A stretch of 64,000 nt of DNA. Source: Welwitschia mirabilis (Eukaryota > Gnetophyta > Gnetopsida > Welwitschiales). The notes below the pieces were generated by a model. It had not been told where the DNA came from. It saw only the letters and a program-made list of their open reading frames with translations, and made no database searches. A program made the translations under genes and the position numbers. The stretch is taken from assembly GCA_051453625.1 (NCBI GenBank), contig JBOZIK010000001.1, positions 283,028,073 to 283,092,072 of the forward strand, in the 5' to 3' direction. Of this stretch, positions 9,263 through 20,706 are shown piece by piece (position 1 is the first letter of the stretch; every line of letters begins with the position of its first letter).

Positions 9263-11044
9263 ACTTACATGTAACATTTATGATATGTAATTATCATCAA
9301 CAAGAGATTATATTTCAGTAACATCACAATACTAAGGAAAATAATGATGGATAAATAAGCTATCTAATTATGGATATACTATTGTTGTTTTGGTTTAATT
9401 TTTGCAATTCATCCTTAGACTCAAAATGAATACCACTAATATTTACACATTCATTAAAAGCATACTTTATTTTTACATATAAATCTACCAATTATGCTTA
9501 GCATCATTTTCTCTAATAATTCATAAGGAATTTTTTTAAGAATTATAATAATATCCATAATGTGCTTTGATATCATGTTGATTTACTCTTTTATATGATC
9601 ATTTTATTTAATTTCAAAAGAAAAAACTAGAAGAAATAAAAAATAAAAAAATATAAAATATAAAATATTATTAGTTTAAAAGATGAGAAATAAATAATTA
9701 ATTAAATGATAAAATAATAATGAATAGATGATAAACATGAAGGTTGTTTTTTGTTTTTATATAACATGAACGGTCGCAACTTATAAGCCACGAATTTAAT
9801 CAAAGAATTAGTTATTTAAATTAATTAAATTATTTATAACTATATTTAGTTCCTAGTCATATAGGTCTTTTAAATAATCCATAATTATTTATGCTCGCTT
9901 TATGCACAAGATGTTTTATTCTAGTTCCACTATAGTTTTATTACATTGGCTCCATCTAACATCATGGATAATGTAAACTATAGTTTTGCTTAAACCTATA
10001 CTATAGAACTTGTTAAATATTGTTCTCTCTATAAGCTTATTATTTTACTTCATAATCTTGTTAATATTTTTTTCCATCATTATTATAATAATTATATGGT
10101 CCATAATAATTTGTAAGTGTATTTTAAAAATAGCACATTTTGGAAAAGGTCAACTAGATTATACAAGTTAAATTCTTAAAGAGCCAAAAATTCCATGGTT
10201 GAGTAGAGATGAGAAGAGGTAGGGGATGACCCTATACAAGAACATAATTGTTTTATAAATCTTATAATGTATTTTTATGCAAGTAATATGGTTGGTCTAG
10301 TAAAAATAAATAATTTAAAATATGACACTACAAAAGTTAATGCAAAAGAGTTAACTGTTATTAAAAATTTTGGACATCATAGGTTTTTGTGATATAATTA
10401 GATAGAAACAAATCTATGAAAGAAAAGAAGTTAAGAGAAAATTATGAATTAAAAAGTCCTTTATCTAAATCTTACTCCAACATTAAAAATTTAAATTAAC
10501 TTTCTAAAATTATAAACCTTGATGTATTTATACAAGTATAGAGATTAACATTTAAAAATCTAAACCTTGAAGCTGATTAAATTGCAATTAAAAAATTACA
10601 AAGAATATATATGAGTAGAAATCCATAATCATAAAACTAAATATAGGTCATGTTATGTTGCAAAACGACCAAGGATAAACTATTAAGTATTTAAGATAAG
10701 CTAGAGATATAAAGGTTTAAAATAATTAGACAAGAATTTATAATAAAAAAATTTCAAAAAGTAACTTAATATAGTGACATGAATACCTTCTTTCAATTTA
10801 AAGACATTGGAGATTATTAAAATTTAGTAAAATCTTTTAGTGGTTAAGTTTATTGGGAAAAAGAATGATAATTTAAGAAGAGAAATAGGAAGACACTCAT
10901 GAAGAAATAGGAAATATTATTAAATTTATGGATAATTAATTAGATAATTATTTTATCAATGTCATGAAAGTTTATTAACTTAGTTGGTACATACATATTT
11001 TTGTAATTGTTACTAGATTAATTAAGATTTATGTATATTGTTCA
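9263..11044. other. AT-rich sequence, no gene recognised
   Basis: Short simple A/T runs only (for example 9640-9720). No domain could be read on either strand. It may include the rest of the - strand gypsy element and its 5' LTR. Confidence 0.5.
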
Positions 11045-11580
11045 AATGTTAGTATTATTTAGTAATAGTTATAATAATTAATAATGCAGAATGAAATAGT
11101 ATGATATGAAATCATTGACATTTATAATAAGATGACATAGCCCAAAAGGAAATAGTAAATGAAATTGAGATGTTTAAAAATTTCTATAAATAATACCATT
11201 AGGAAAAACAAGTTTCATCTCTACCAAAAAAGTATCCATTAAGAAAGTTAAGAGTTATGAAGCAAAGATTTCTAGGGTATAAAAAAAGATATTATATTGA
11301 GAGGCTTTAAAACACTTCTCAACATAAAGTAGAATAATAGAGATGTATCTGAATGCAAAATACCTACAAGACTTAATTTATGGGAGACATGTTTAATAAA
11401 GACAGTTAAACATAGAATAGACCATGGATCCTTACATTACTATAAGAATTAGTAGAGATTGGATGACATTTATGATTTGAAAAAATCTATGATAAGTATA
11501 CCATGTTAAAATAATGCTTAGTTTAGGCTCATCATCATAGAATTGAAAAATCTATGTTAAAACCCTCTTAATCCTATTAT
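11045..11580 (+). repeat. candidate 5' LTR of copia-A
   Basis: TGTTAGTATT at 11045 aligns with TGTTGGTAAA at 26434, and a ~32-bp stretch following each (…ATAATTAATAATG…) matches at about 25 of 32 positions. A TATAAATA box lies at about 11186. A weak primer-binding-site-like sequence (TATTATAGAAGCTAAC, expected TGGTATCAGAGC-type) is near 11585. Similarity to the 3' LTR is poor beyond the first 100 bp, so the extent is tentative. Confidence 0.45.
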
Positions 11581-11639
11581 TATTATATTATAGAAGCTAA
11601 CTAGTGGCTAAATAAAAAGGATTGATAGAGAGTAACTTA

Positions 11640-12300
11640 AAGTGATATTTATTAAAGTTACTTCTTTGGATTTAAAAATAGTTAAGACATCCATTGTGAT
11701 ACAAAAAGGCATTAACTGTTTATCATATAAAACCATGACATGCCTCATTTATGCTCAATAGGTATATTTAAAATGTGAAAATTCTATAGATCTGTCCAAC
11801 AAGGTACTTGCAGTTTAAGAAAAGAATCAAAAGAAGCAAAGATTCAAAGGTAGATGCTTTAACTATAAACACATTAGACATATAATGTTCAAATGTAAGA
11901 AGCCATGAAATGAAGAGCATATTAAGCAAAATAACAAGTAAAAAGAAGAGGATAATAAAAAGGGTTTTATCCCCACTATTAAGGACAAAAATTTCCTTGT
12001 AAATATACTCACTAATAACTTTAATGTAAGTAATGAATGATGGTTTTATTGGTTACATGCATTAGTAAATTAACTCTAATAGTACTAAAAATGTATATAA
12101 TAATCAAAACCTTGTAATTAATTTAATAATGGCATAGGATGTATTAGTAAATATCACAAATAGCGCAATCACTATGTTCAAAGGTATCTATACCATTACA
12201 TTAAGCCATCATGGGTAATGAATTATATTACATAATATATATTATTCTTCATAATTAAAATGTAACTTAGTCTCAACATCTAGTTCACAATGTGACTATG
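11640..12300 (+). pseudogene. copia-A gag end and protease region, degenerate
   Basis: Gag packages the RNA, and the protease cleaves the polyprotein. A retroviral zinc knuckle is visible at 11855-11896: C-F-N-Y-K-H-I-R-H-I-M-F-K-C, a CX2CX4HX4C pattern whose second Cys is now Tyr (TGT to TAT). Downstream, 12152-12295 reads ITNSAITMFKGIYTITLSHHG, then IILHNIYYSS and LKCNLVSTS across stops. This matches the part of copia protease after the active site, and the DSGAS motif itself is not legible. Confidence 0.7.
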
Positions 12301-12479
12301 ATATTCTCTTTAGGAGAGGTTATTAGCATGCTGAAGTGTTATCTAATAGTAGTATTTAAATGATTACTTCATGAAAAAAGAATATATTAATTTGCGTTAA
12401 ATAAGATATTACTAACCAACATTGAGATGAATACTATTTGTCACTATAGACTTAGTTAATTTAATATATAGCCCATGAT

Positions 12480-13219
12480 AAAATTGAAGGATTACACTAT
12501 GAGTAGTTTCATAAATATAAAATATTTTAGTAAATGTTAAAATTATTTATAAGGTAAACAAAAAATGTTTGTGAAACTAAAACCTATTGATAGATGGATG
12601 ATGAAATCACTTGAACTAATGCACTTAGGTATTAGTTTAGTTAATCAAACTTTATCACATATAAATAATTTAATATTTGTTATGTTCATAGATGATTTAC
12701 TTGATATAATTAAATATGTTTTGTATAGCACAAGAATGATGCCTTGAGAAAATTGCAGTGTTTTACAAATGAGTCTAAAAATAAGGTGGAATACAAAGTT
12801 TCTTATTTAGATATTACTAATATAATGTAAGGGAGTACATTAGCTAATAGTTTTAGTATATCTAAAATAAAGGAATAAACCTTCAAACCACAACACCATA
12901 TTTTTCATAACAAAGTGGAGTTTTTAAATGAAGAAATCATGATCTTAAAGAAATTACTCATTATCTTCTATTTTAAAGTAACCATAAATGTAAATTAATT
13001 GGTGTAATTCTTTTAAACAATGTAGTACATTCTTAATTATCTCTCCACTAAAAACCTCCAAGGCGATGCTTCATTTAGGTTATGGCACAGAATAATGTCG
13101 AACTTAAGAATGCTTAGATTATATGGATTTAAGTCTTTTTATCATAGGTATCTTAGTAATAAATGTTAAAAACAGTCCAATGTTGGCATGTTTGTTAGAT
13201 ATGATAATATGCCTGTTGA
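12480..13219 (+). pseudogene. copia-A integrase, degenerate, first part
   Basis: The open stretch 12565-12747 reads KPIDRWMMKSLELMHLGI (first catalytic Asp replaced by Gly in the LELxHxDI motif), then LSHINNLIFVMFIDDLLD, typical of the start of the copia integrase core. Further on, HKNDAL, CFTNESKNKVEYKV, NYLSTKNLQGDASFRLWH and GMFVRYD match the later core and the tail. The segment stops at 13219, where the LTR of the inserted element begins. Confidence 0.8.
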
Positions 13220-13523
13220 TGTTAGATGGATACTAACATGCACAATATGAAGGAATGAATCTTAAAGAATAAGCATTGAAAACTAATTTTTTTGGTTTTA
13301 ATTATAGTCTTAAAAATTTAAGCATTAATCTATTCAAAATTTAGGTGATAACTAATCCTATGAATATTGAATCCATATTTTAATATTAGTCGATTTGATA
13401 AGAACTAATTATAAGAAATAATAACTCCTACATATTTAAACTAAATAACCATTATCTGTATGTGGGAATTATCAACATTCCATTGTTTAAAATAACCAAA
13501 ACAATCTAAATAAAACCCAATAA
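13220..13523 (-). repeat. 3' LTR of the gag-only element
   Basis: It starts (on +) with TGTTAGATGG and ends near CCCAATAA. It is homologous to 15459-15764. A run of six C at 13525-13531 next to it is the polypurine tract of the - strand. Confidence 0.75.
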
Positions 13524-13779
13524 ATCCCCCCTTAATCTCAAGTATTAAACATGTAAATGACTTTATCATCATACATTTACTAGAATAGACCTCTGGTATA
13601 GCAATAAATTACATAGTGTACATAAACTTATAAGATAATTTTGCACATAGCCTTACACATAAATATAATAGTACATAGCTTATGTACATAAAATGTCTCA
13701 CACAGAGCTAGTACAAAGATGCTTACATAGCCTTTCATACAAAAAGGAAGGATTTTCATAAAAAGATTCAACTTTAATA

Positions 13780-14360
13780 GGATATTTATCTTTATCTTCG
13801 TCCAATATTATAGATTTAGGTTATTATTTTAGTTTACTAGCAAGTCAATAATGAGCATGGTTGAAGAAATTTTTATAGTCACAACCTTTTCTATTATGGT
13901 AGCAATAGATGTAATCTTCTTTATGAAGTTATATTTTAATTCTACAAGATCTTTTGAATCATTTTCATGATCTTTCAACTTTTTATCTTCTTTGATTAAT
14001 GAGTTTATAACTCCTTCAAGTGTATAAGGAATCTTATTTAAGGTTAAATATCAATCTATTATACTTTAAAGAAAGGCTATTAAGTAATATAGACTTTGCA
14101 TAATCATCAGGTATATAATATTGAGCAACTACAAGTTATAATTTGTTAATGTGATGATCCATACTAATTTATTCAACTATTTTGAAATCATAAAGTTGAT
14201 TCTTTGTTTTGAATCAGTTTCACTTTAACTAAATAAATTATTTAATAAATTCTAATTTTCTTTTAATAACTTTGTTAAGCTCAAGATAATTCAAATAGTT
14301 ATCTCTAGGAGCAATACCAATTAGAGAAAGTTCATTTTGATCTAACATTTCTTATTTAGG
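13780..14360 (-). pseudogene. copia gag remnant of the small element
   Basis: The - strand gives INKL…LVVAQYYIPDDYAKSIL, LNSLSLKYN and, in a shifted frame, EGVINSLIKEDKKLKDHEND. This is the order of a copia UBN2-type gag (…LxSLPxxY…, then …ALLxEExR…). At 13904-13863 a 14-residue stretch C-Y-H-N-R-K-G-C-D-Y-K-N-F-F has the length and first Cys of a zinc knuckle but has lost the other ligands. The call is moderate because of heavy decay. Confidence 0.5.
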
Positions 14361-15444
14361 TACTTTGGATGCATCTATGAGCTTGGTTATTATTTCATTT
14401 ATGATACTTCACAACCTTTATGAGTTAAAATAAATTGCCTCTCACTTTTTCAAGAATAAAAATGTTTTTCATTATACTTTTAATCTTCTTTCCTATTGTA
14501 TTATATTTGTTCTTTTTATAAACATTGGAAATTCAAACTTTTAATGAGCCCCCTTCAACTCAACACTCTTTTAATTTGTGATAAACCAAATTTCTTTTAT
14601 TATATCTTATGTATTATAGTTATAAAGGAATCCAGTGCTTTAATAGATAAGGAATAATAAGAACATCTGTAATAAATACAAATGAAAATATAAATGAAAA
14701 TAGTAGGAGATATTAATTGAAAAAGGATAAATTATAAGAATAAATGACAAAATTAAAGGGTGAAGCAAATTATAATTTTAAACTCATTAAAAATTTCAAA
14801 TGGAAAAATGGAAGAGTGACTAACACTACTGTAATGTTTTTTGATATTAAAACAAAGAAGGCTTGCACAACATCAATGCATCCTCTTATTTTAATTTCTT
14901 GATATGGATTTTCTCATCCCATAAACATGTGTAAAGAAACAAAGCTAAAATTTAAAAGAATTAAGGGTCTATATTGACCATAATAGAACCCTTTTTGTAT
15001 CCCTCTTTGATTACTTTCTTAACACCAAAGTTGTTAAATGAAAAGTAGCTTGAATTTAAATAAAGAAGTTCTCTATTAAACTATTAAAATGCACATCAAG
15101 TAGTGATAGTTAAGTAGGGCGTAATGCTCCATCTAGATCTTTTGCAATGGCTTCACATATTACTTCAACTTTGATGGTTCTTAGTGTGTTATAAATTCTC
15201 TTAATTTACTATTCATTATAAGTAGATCTCTCTGTAATATATGCCTATGCCAACCTTCAAGAATTTGAGTTTGGTTTTGGAAAAATAAAAAATCATATTA
15301 GGTTGAATTAAGTAAAGGAATAGAGAGCTTTTATTTCTTACATCTTTTGTGATGCCATTTACATAGGTAATGATAAAGAGGAAGATTAAAAGATAATTTA
15401 TACTATCATAAGGAGAGGTTATTAAGCATGAATCCCTTTAGTAA

Positions 15445-15456
15445 GCTCTTATATCA
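15445..15456 (-). other. primer-binding site, initiator tRNA-Met type
   Basis: The - strand reads TGATATAAGAGC, 10 of 12 matches to the TGGTATCAGAGC priming site used by most plant copia elements. It lies next to the inner end of the right LTR. Confidence 0.75.
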
Positions 15457-15458
15457 AA

Positions 15459-15764
15459 TATTAGTATTATATGGATACTATCATGCATAGTAAGAATGAA
15501 CAGAGCTCAAAGTACAAGCATTAAAAAGTAGATCTTTATTTCCATTATAGTCTTAAAACTTTATACATGCATCTATTAAAATTTAGGTGATAACTAAGCA
15601 CACAAATCTTGAATTCATATTCTAAGATTGGTTGATTTGATAATAACTTATAACCAAAAAATAAAAAAAAAGAGAGAACATATTCAATATAAATAATGAT
15701 CATCTGCATGTGAACATTATCCAAATACCATTATTTATAAAAACTTAAAACTAAAACCTAATAA
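15459..15764 (-). repeat. 5' LTR of the gag-only element
   Basis: It is homologous to 13220-13523 through shared blocks such as ATGGATACTA, ATTATAGTCTTAAAA and AAAATTTAGGTGATAACTAA. Confidence 0.75.
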
Positions 15765-15912
15765 TTTTAAGTATGTATTATAGTTATGATCTTATTACTA
15801 AAACCCTAAAGGAATTAAGGAATGTAGTGTTTGAGAAGATAGTGATAGGTATCAAAGCATTAATGATCAATGAGGATTATCTTAGTTGAAGGTATCTTAG
15901 CTGGTGTTAACA
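15765..15912 (+). pseudogene. copia-A integrase tail between two inserts
   Basis: The 148-bp segment reads SYDLITKTLKELRNVVFEK, the usual end of the copia integrase region (…Y…TKK…SRDVVFDE). It continues the integrase broken at 13219 and is itself cut at 15912. Confidence 0.75.
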
Positions 15913-17248
15913 TGTAAAAATTAACATTTGATCAAGTTACTTGACTAACTTATCTTAATGAAAGACATTAAAATAATAGATTTTATTGTAAAAACTTGTC
16001 TTTTATTTATTTTTTATAATAATTATGGACTTACTATTTGTCCATGACATTTTTAGAATATATATTGCACTTTGAAGGACATGCTTAAAATTGAAGATAA
16101 TCTAGCTTAAAATGCTAGCACCACTCTTTAGATCACCCAACGCCACTAGTTATTCTAAGTAGAATGTCTCAATTTTCACACTCTTAATTTGTCATGCAAA
16201 TTAAATCAAATGAAGTTATAGGATTAATCAAATTTTACGTTGGAAATAACTTTCATTTTTGATGACACATGGCAGTGATAACAATGACATGTAATAGTAA
16301 CATATGGCATTGGTAAGTAGTATGATGATGGAAAGACATGACAGTGACAATAGTTAGCAATAGTAGCAGCATCTAGAAGTTAAGTGTTGGCCTCATCATG
16401 ATGATATATTCCTAATAAAAGATGATAAATTCCATACCTAATACCATCATTTTGTAACCACTTACCTAATCCTATAAGTCAAATGCTTGTCACCATCCCC
16501 ATGTCTCGTCTTTACTTATAAAAGGGCCTTGAGACTTTTACTATAATGTTATTCATTTTAGAAAAAGTATAGAATCTTTATAACACCAAGTTGCAATGGC
16601 CTTTTAAGTAATTCTTTGAGGAGTGAGTATTCTTTTAAGTATACATTAATGCGTTTTTTTAGCTTCCTTCTATCACTAATGCAATGTGCCTTTATTTGAT
16701 TTAATACTTAAGAGTTGTTTTATTTTGATTATTAGTTATAATTCACTTTGTACTAGAAATTAGTAAGTAGCAATTTAACTATTAAGATTCTTTGATCAAC
16801 TAAGTAAATTCATTAGTTAATTATTCTAAGTCTTAGTAATTTTATCAATCTTAAGTACCTAGGGTTCTTACTTTATTACAAAGATATAAAGTATCAATAA
16901 CTTTTGAATTAACTAACATTCATATAGTAAATGATATTATGTCATCATAAACTTGATCATCATACTTGATAGTTTAAAGTTTATTTCAGGATATTATAGC
17001 AAATAGTCAAGTGAGGAATTGCAGAAGAATAAATTGGATGAATAACCTAAGCTTGCTGGATTTCCATCTTTTCGAATGAAGTTTTAATAAATTCTCAACT
17101 CTCTTTTTTTATATTTCTTTTATTTTTAACTTGCAAGTTAAGTGACTTTGTGTTAATTTTATTTAGCCAACCCATATTATCCTTATGGAAAGAATGATAT
17201 TAAGTATTAACTTAGTTAAATCTAGTTTATTATACAAAATTAATTACA
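15913..17248 (+). repeat. 5' LTR of the RT-less gypsy element
   Basis: 1336 bp, beginning TGTAAAAATTAAC and ending TTAATTACA. Its first ~280 bp align with 22057-22340, and its last ~700 bp with 23850-24562. Confidence 0.82.
16517..16526 (+). promoter_or_regulatory. TATA box of the LTR promoter
   Basis: TATAAAAGGG in the middle of the 5' LTR is a textbook plant core promoter element and marks the likely U3/R boundary about 30 bp downstream. The matching part of the right LTR was lost to the insertion. Confidence 0.65.
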
Positions 17249-17249
17249 T

Positions 17250-17268
17250 TTTAGCACTGTTATCAAGG
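17250..17268 (+). other. decayed gypsy primer-binding site
   Basis: TTAGCACTGTTATCAAGG, two bases after the LTR, equals the Athila/Tat-type site TTGGCGCCGTTGCCGGGG except for seven changes, all C-to-T or G-to-A. Confidence 0.75.
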
Positions 17269-18369
17269 ATAATGACATAGTAGCTATAAAAAGAGCTTGA
17301 ACATTTCTTTGTTGTAAGCTTTTTAGTTAGTTTTTATTTTTCTAATGGTGGGTACTAGTCCACTCTAGTGATTTTCAAACTAGTCCTCTTTATATTTCAT
17401 TTGTGTATTTGTTTTTCTTCTAGTAGTTGGTACTAGTCATTCTAGTGATATCTGAACTAGTCTAATTTAAGCTTTCTTTAGTTTTACTCTAACGTGATTT
17501 ATGTTATAGGTTTAACTATGTGTTTGCAAGTTGTAATTAGTGAAAAAACTAAAAATTAAACTCATTTAGGTTACATGATTTCTATGTTTTTAATTGAATT
17601 TTTACTTTTTTTGTGTGAGTTCAATGTGATAAATACTAAAAATGTTAAATGTTTTTATGATTTTGTTAAGATTGGCTATGTGTGGGCTCATGTTTTTGGT
17701 TACTATTTTGTTTTTCTATGACCACAATATGTTGATCTATCAATAAGAAGTATGTAAACCTATCTATTTTTCTTGAAACTAAAACTCACATTATAACTAG
17801 CACCGTTACCTTCCTTGATCAACACATCGACTTTTATGAATGAAAGACTTTAAGATTTGCTCCTAAGGCCTCTGTTAAGATTTGAAACCCCTTTGTCATT
17901 TAGGCTCTATGCATAACTTTCCTGAAACTTGTGTAAAACCCATCTAAAAAATGCCTATCTTGGATTTACAAAAAGTCTAGAAGATTAATTAAAAATCATT
18001 TCAATAAAATGGACATATTTGCTAAATAGTGAAATCCATAACAAAACCAACCCCATGATGACACCCAAAGAAATAAATCCTCCACCTCTCAAGAAAATTC
18101 AAATAATAATCAAACAAAACAAGCATCATCATCCTAACTAAAAAAAAAAAAAATCCAAATGATTTAATTAATTCTTGATTTCCCTTTAATGGAGCAACAT
18201 CGAACCAAAAACTAATCAAGTAATTAACTGCTTACTACCTTATCAAAGAGGTGGCCAAATCCCAAGCTAATGCAACTAATAATTAACCTAAGTAAACTCT
18301 TTATGATTACTTTTAAATTCAATAGTTAGAAACACCTAATAAATCAAAGGTTATAATTCAAGCCTTCTA
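17269..18369 (+). other. leader of the RT-less gypsy element, with a direct repeat
   Basis: This is untranslated leader. A ~40-bp segment built around GGTACTAGTC…CTAGTGAT…ACTAGTC occurs at 17347-17387 and again at 17426-17465. No coding signal is seen before gag. Confidence 0.6.
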
Positions 18370-18890
18370 TCATTCAAATTTTTTTCCACTTCCATGACTT
18401 AGATAATGAGGATCCATACTTGCATCTTAAGGAATTTAAGTATGTTTTATTAATTTCCCCATAATATCCAAGTACATTTGACACACTTAGGATTATATTA
18501 TTCCCATGTTTCTTAAAGGATAAGGTAATATCATGGCTTTACACCTTTAAATTCTTATCAATTAGAACTTGGTCTAACCTAAGCAAGGCCTTCATATTAA
18601 AATTTTTTCCTAATCATAAAATGAATGCGTTAAGAAAAGAAATAATTAACTATCAGAAAAAAGATCATGAGACCTTTTCCCAAGCCTTAAAAAGAATTAA
18701 GACTTGTTACAAAAATTCCCACAACATTGGATTTGATTCAAGAAGGAAAATAAGTTTCTTTTATAATAGGTTTTCCATAAATAATAGAAAACTAGTTGAG
18801 ATGATGAATGGGAAAAATTTCTTTGGCATGTCCCTGGATAAAGTTTGGGATTATCTTAAAACCGTATCTAAGATTTACAAAAATTAGGAG
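18370..18890 (+). pseudogene. gypsy gag (Retrotrans_gag type), mostly open
   Basis: Gag forms the virus-like particle. The reading FHDLDNEDPYLHLKEFKYV, then FPCFLKDKVISWLY, WSNLSKAFILKFFPNHKMN, ALRKEIINYQKKDHETFSQA, YFYDG-like FFYNRF, LVEMMNGKNFF and DKVWDYLKT follows the standard Athila/Tat gag from the FxGLxxEDPxxHL motif to the VEMM…YL region. The frame is open over 18621-18887, and upstream there is one stop. The C-terminal part (18890-19500) is recognisable only in patches such as YNPSCRKHPNFSLKQVN near 19185-19235. Confidence 0.82.
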
Positions 18891-20059
18891 AAGCCTAGTG
18901 AACCATCTAGATCTCATCACTCGATTAATCCACAAGTGTGTTCAAAGTTCCTAAAAAATTTGAAGCTAATAATAGGATAAATGAAATTGCATGAAGAGTA
19001 AAATATCTAATCACATCACCCTCATCTTCACCTTTGGTCACTAAGCCTGGATGCCTAATTCACCAAATGAATACCCATAAGACAACTAAGTATCCCTTCA
19101 TTTTCCTTGTTTTAAAGTTTTATTAAAAAGCAAGTTAATGTGGTAGGGCATTAGTGGCAAAATTAAAGGAATGACCCTTATTTTAACACATATAATCCTA
19201 GTTGTAGGAAACATCCTAATTTTTCATTGAAGCAAGTTAATCTAACTAATTAATGAAGAAATCCATTTTCATCATCATCCTCCCATCCATTCCCATCAAA
19301 TTAGTAAAATCATCTTTATCTACTTCCTTTAAGGAATTAGTAAGTAAATTCATGGAAACTTAAGTTCAAATCAAGTGTAAACATGAAACAACCCTTAAGC
19401 AACATTCCTCTAAATTAAAAAGCCTTGAACAAATCACCTTGTTCATCTTGCAAATTTGCCAATAAGTCCAATGAATCCAAACCCAAATTCTCTCTACTTT
19501 GAATCATAGAGATCTAGGAAAATGCCTTATGAGTTTACAACCAAATCCTATAGGAGTGAGATTAGTAGAAGAAGGCTTAAGCCAATTAGAATAAACCAAG
19601 GATATTCATCTTCAAAGTGACATAGAGATTAAATAAGGTATTAAAGTTAATCTAAATATGAGGAGATTAAAGACACTTGTTATGAAGAACATGTAACCTT
19701 TTCCTAAGATTTGAATAAAGAAAAGATAAAAGACTTAGAAAAACCTTTGTTCACCTACAAAGAACCTCTAGCTTTTTCCCAATGTCTTAATAAGAATAAA
19801 ATTAAGAAATAATAATTAGAAGCCTTAAAAATTTTCAAGGAAGTCAAATCAACATGCCTCTTTTAGAAGAAATTAAAAAGATGCCTTCATATGCAAAGTT
19901 TCTTAAGGATATGTGCATAATGAACAAATACAAAAATGTAAATCATAAAGCCTTTTTAGCCCAATAGACAATGTGATTATATAGAACCAATTTCTACCTA
20001 CGTATAAAGATCCACATTGCCTATTGATAGCCATTAAAAATAGGGATAAGAACATGTAT
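18891..20059 (+). pseudogene. gag C-terminal and linker region, heavily degenerate
   Basis: Patches match the Pro/Gln-rich and coiled-coil linker of Athila/Tat gag (YNPSCRKHPNFS; an H-x-S-x-L-x-x-LE-like segment near 19390-19440). Stops are frequent and no zinc knuckle is legible. Confidence 0.5.
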
Positions 20060-20706
20060 TAGATCTAGAAGCAAGCGTTAATACTTTACTCCATTATGTG
20101 CATGAGGAAATTAACTTAAATGACCTTAAACATATTAAAATCCAATTTTAATTAGCTAATAATTCCATTAAGTTATCATTAGGAATAGTTAAAGATGTGA
20201 TAGTCCAAATAGATAATCACTATTTCCTAGTAGACTTCATTATTTTAGAAATGAACACGACAAAACTCAATTCTATCTTAATCATTTTAGGAAGACCTTT
20301 CCTTATGACATTCAATGCTCTTATTGATTATAGGAATGGTTAAATGAAAATATCATATGGTAACATGACTTTGAATTTGAATATTTTCCATATGACAAAG
20401 TTGTCAAATAATCTTAAAGAGGTTAAATGGGTTAATAAAATTTACAACTCTAAATGTTCTTCTCATGACCTAAACATTTCTGATCTTATCTCATTACTTG
20501 AATCTTGTAACTCTAGACTTAATAGTTATAATTCTATTCAATCTCCTAAAATAAGTCATTCCATTAAAGATCAAGTTTTGCCTAAGGATGATTTTTTCAT
20601 GAACACTTCACAACATTATCACTCATTTCACCATCCTTTTAATCCTTTTCATACATTAGATCCATTTTTAGACCATTTCATTAGGCGCATGAATTATTCA
20701 CCCTGA
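20060..20706 (+). pseudogene. gypsy aspartic protease with active-site change, plus tail
   Basis: The retroviral protease is read as DLEASVNTLLHYVHEEINLN, LKHIKIQF, LANNSIKLSLGIVKDVIVQI, YFLVDFIILEM and LIILGRPFLMTFNALIDYRN, followed by YGNMTLNLNIFHM. This is the Athila/Tat protease from the active-site loop to the ILGRPFL motif. The catalytic D-L-G-A is D-L-E-A here (Gly to Glu). The open stretch 20344-20706 covers the tail, which in complete elements leads into RT. Here it ends at TGA 20704-20706 and no RT follows. Confidence 0.78.

Larger units (their letters stand above)
13220..15764 (-). mobile_element. gag-only small copia element (TRIM/TR-GAG-like)
   Basis: Two ~300-bp direct repeats (13220-13523 and about 15459-15764, roughly 70% identical) bracket 1.9 kb. 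On the - strand the right repeat is followed by a primer-binding site and the left one is preceded by a G6 polypurine tract, so this is a short LTR retrotransposon. The interior contains gag remnants but no protease, integrase or RT that I can find. It lies inside the copia-A integrase. Confidence 0.75.

Noticed and set aside
18022-18219. 65-codon - strand frame
   Set aside because: It lies opposite the leader and gag start of the RT-less gypsy element, has low-complexity Phe/Leu content and no family resemblance.
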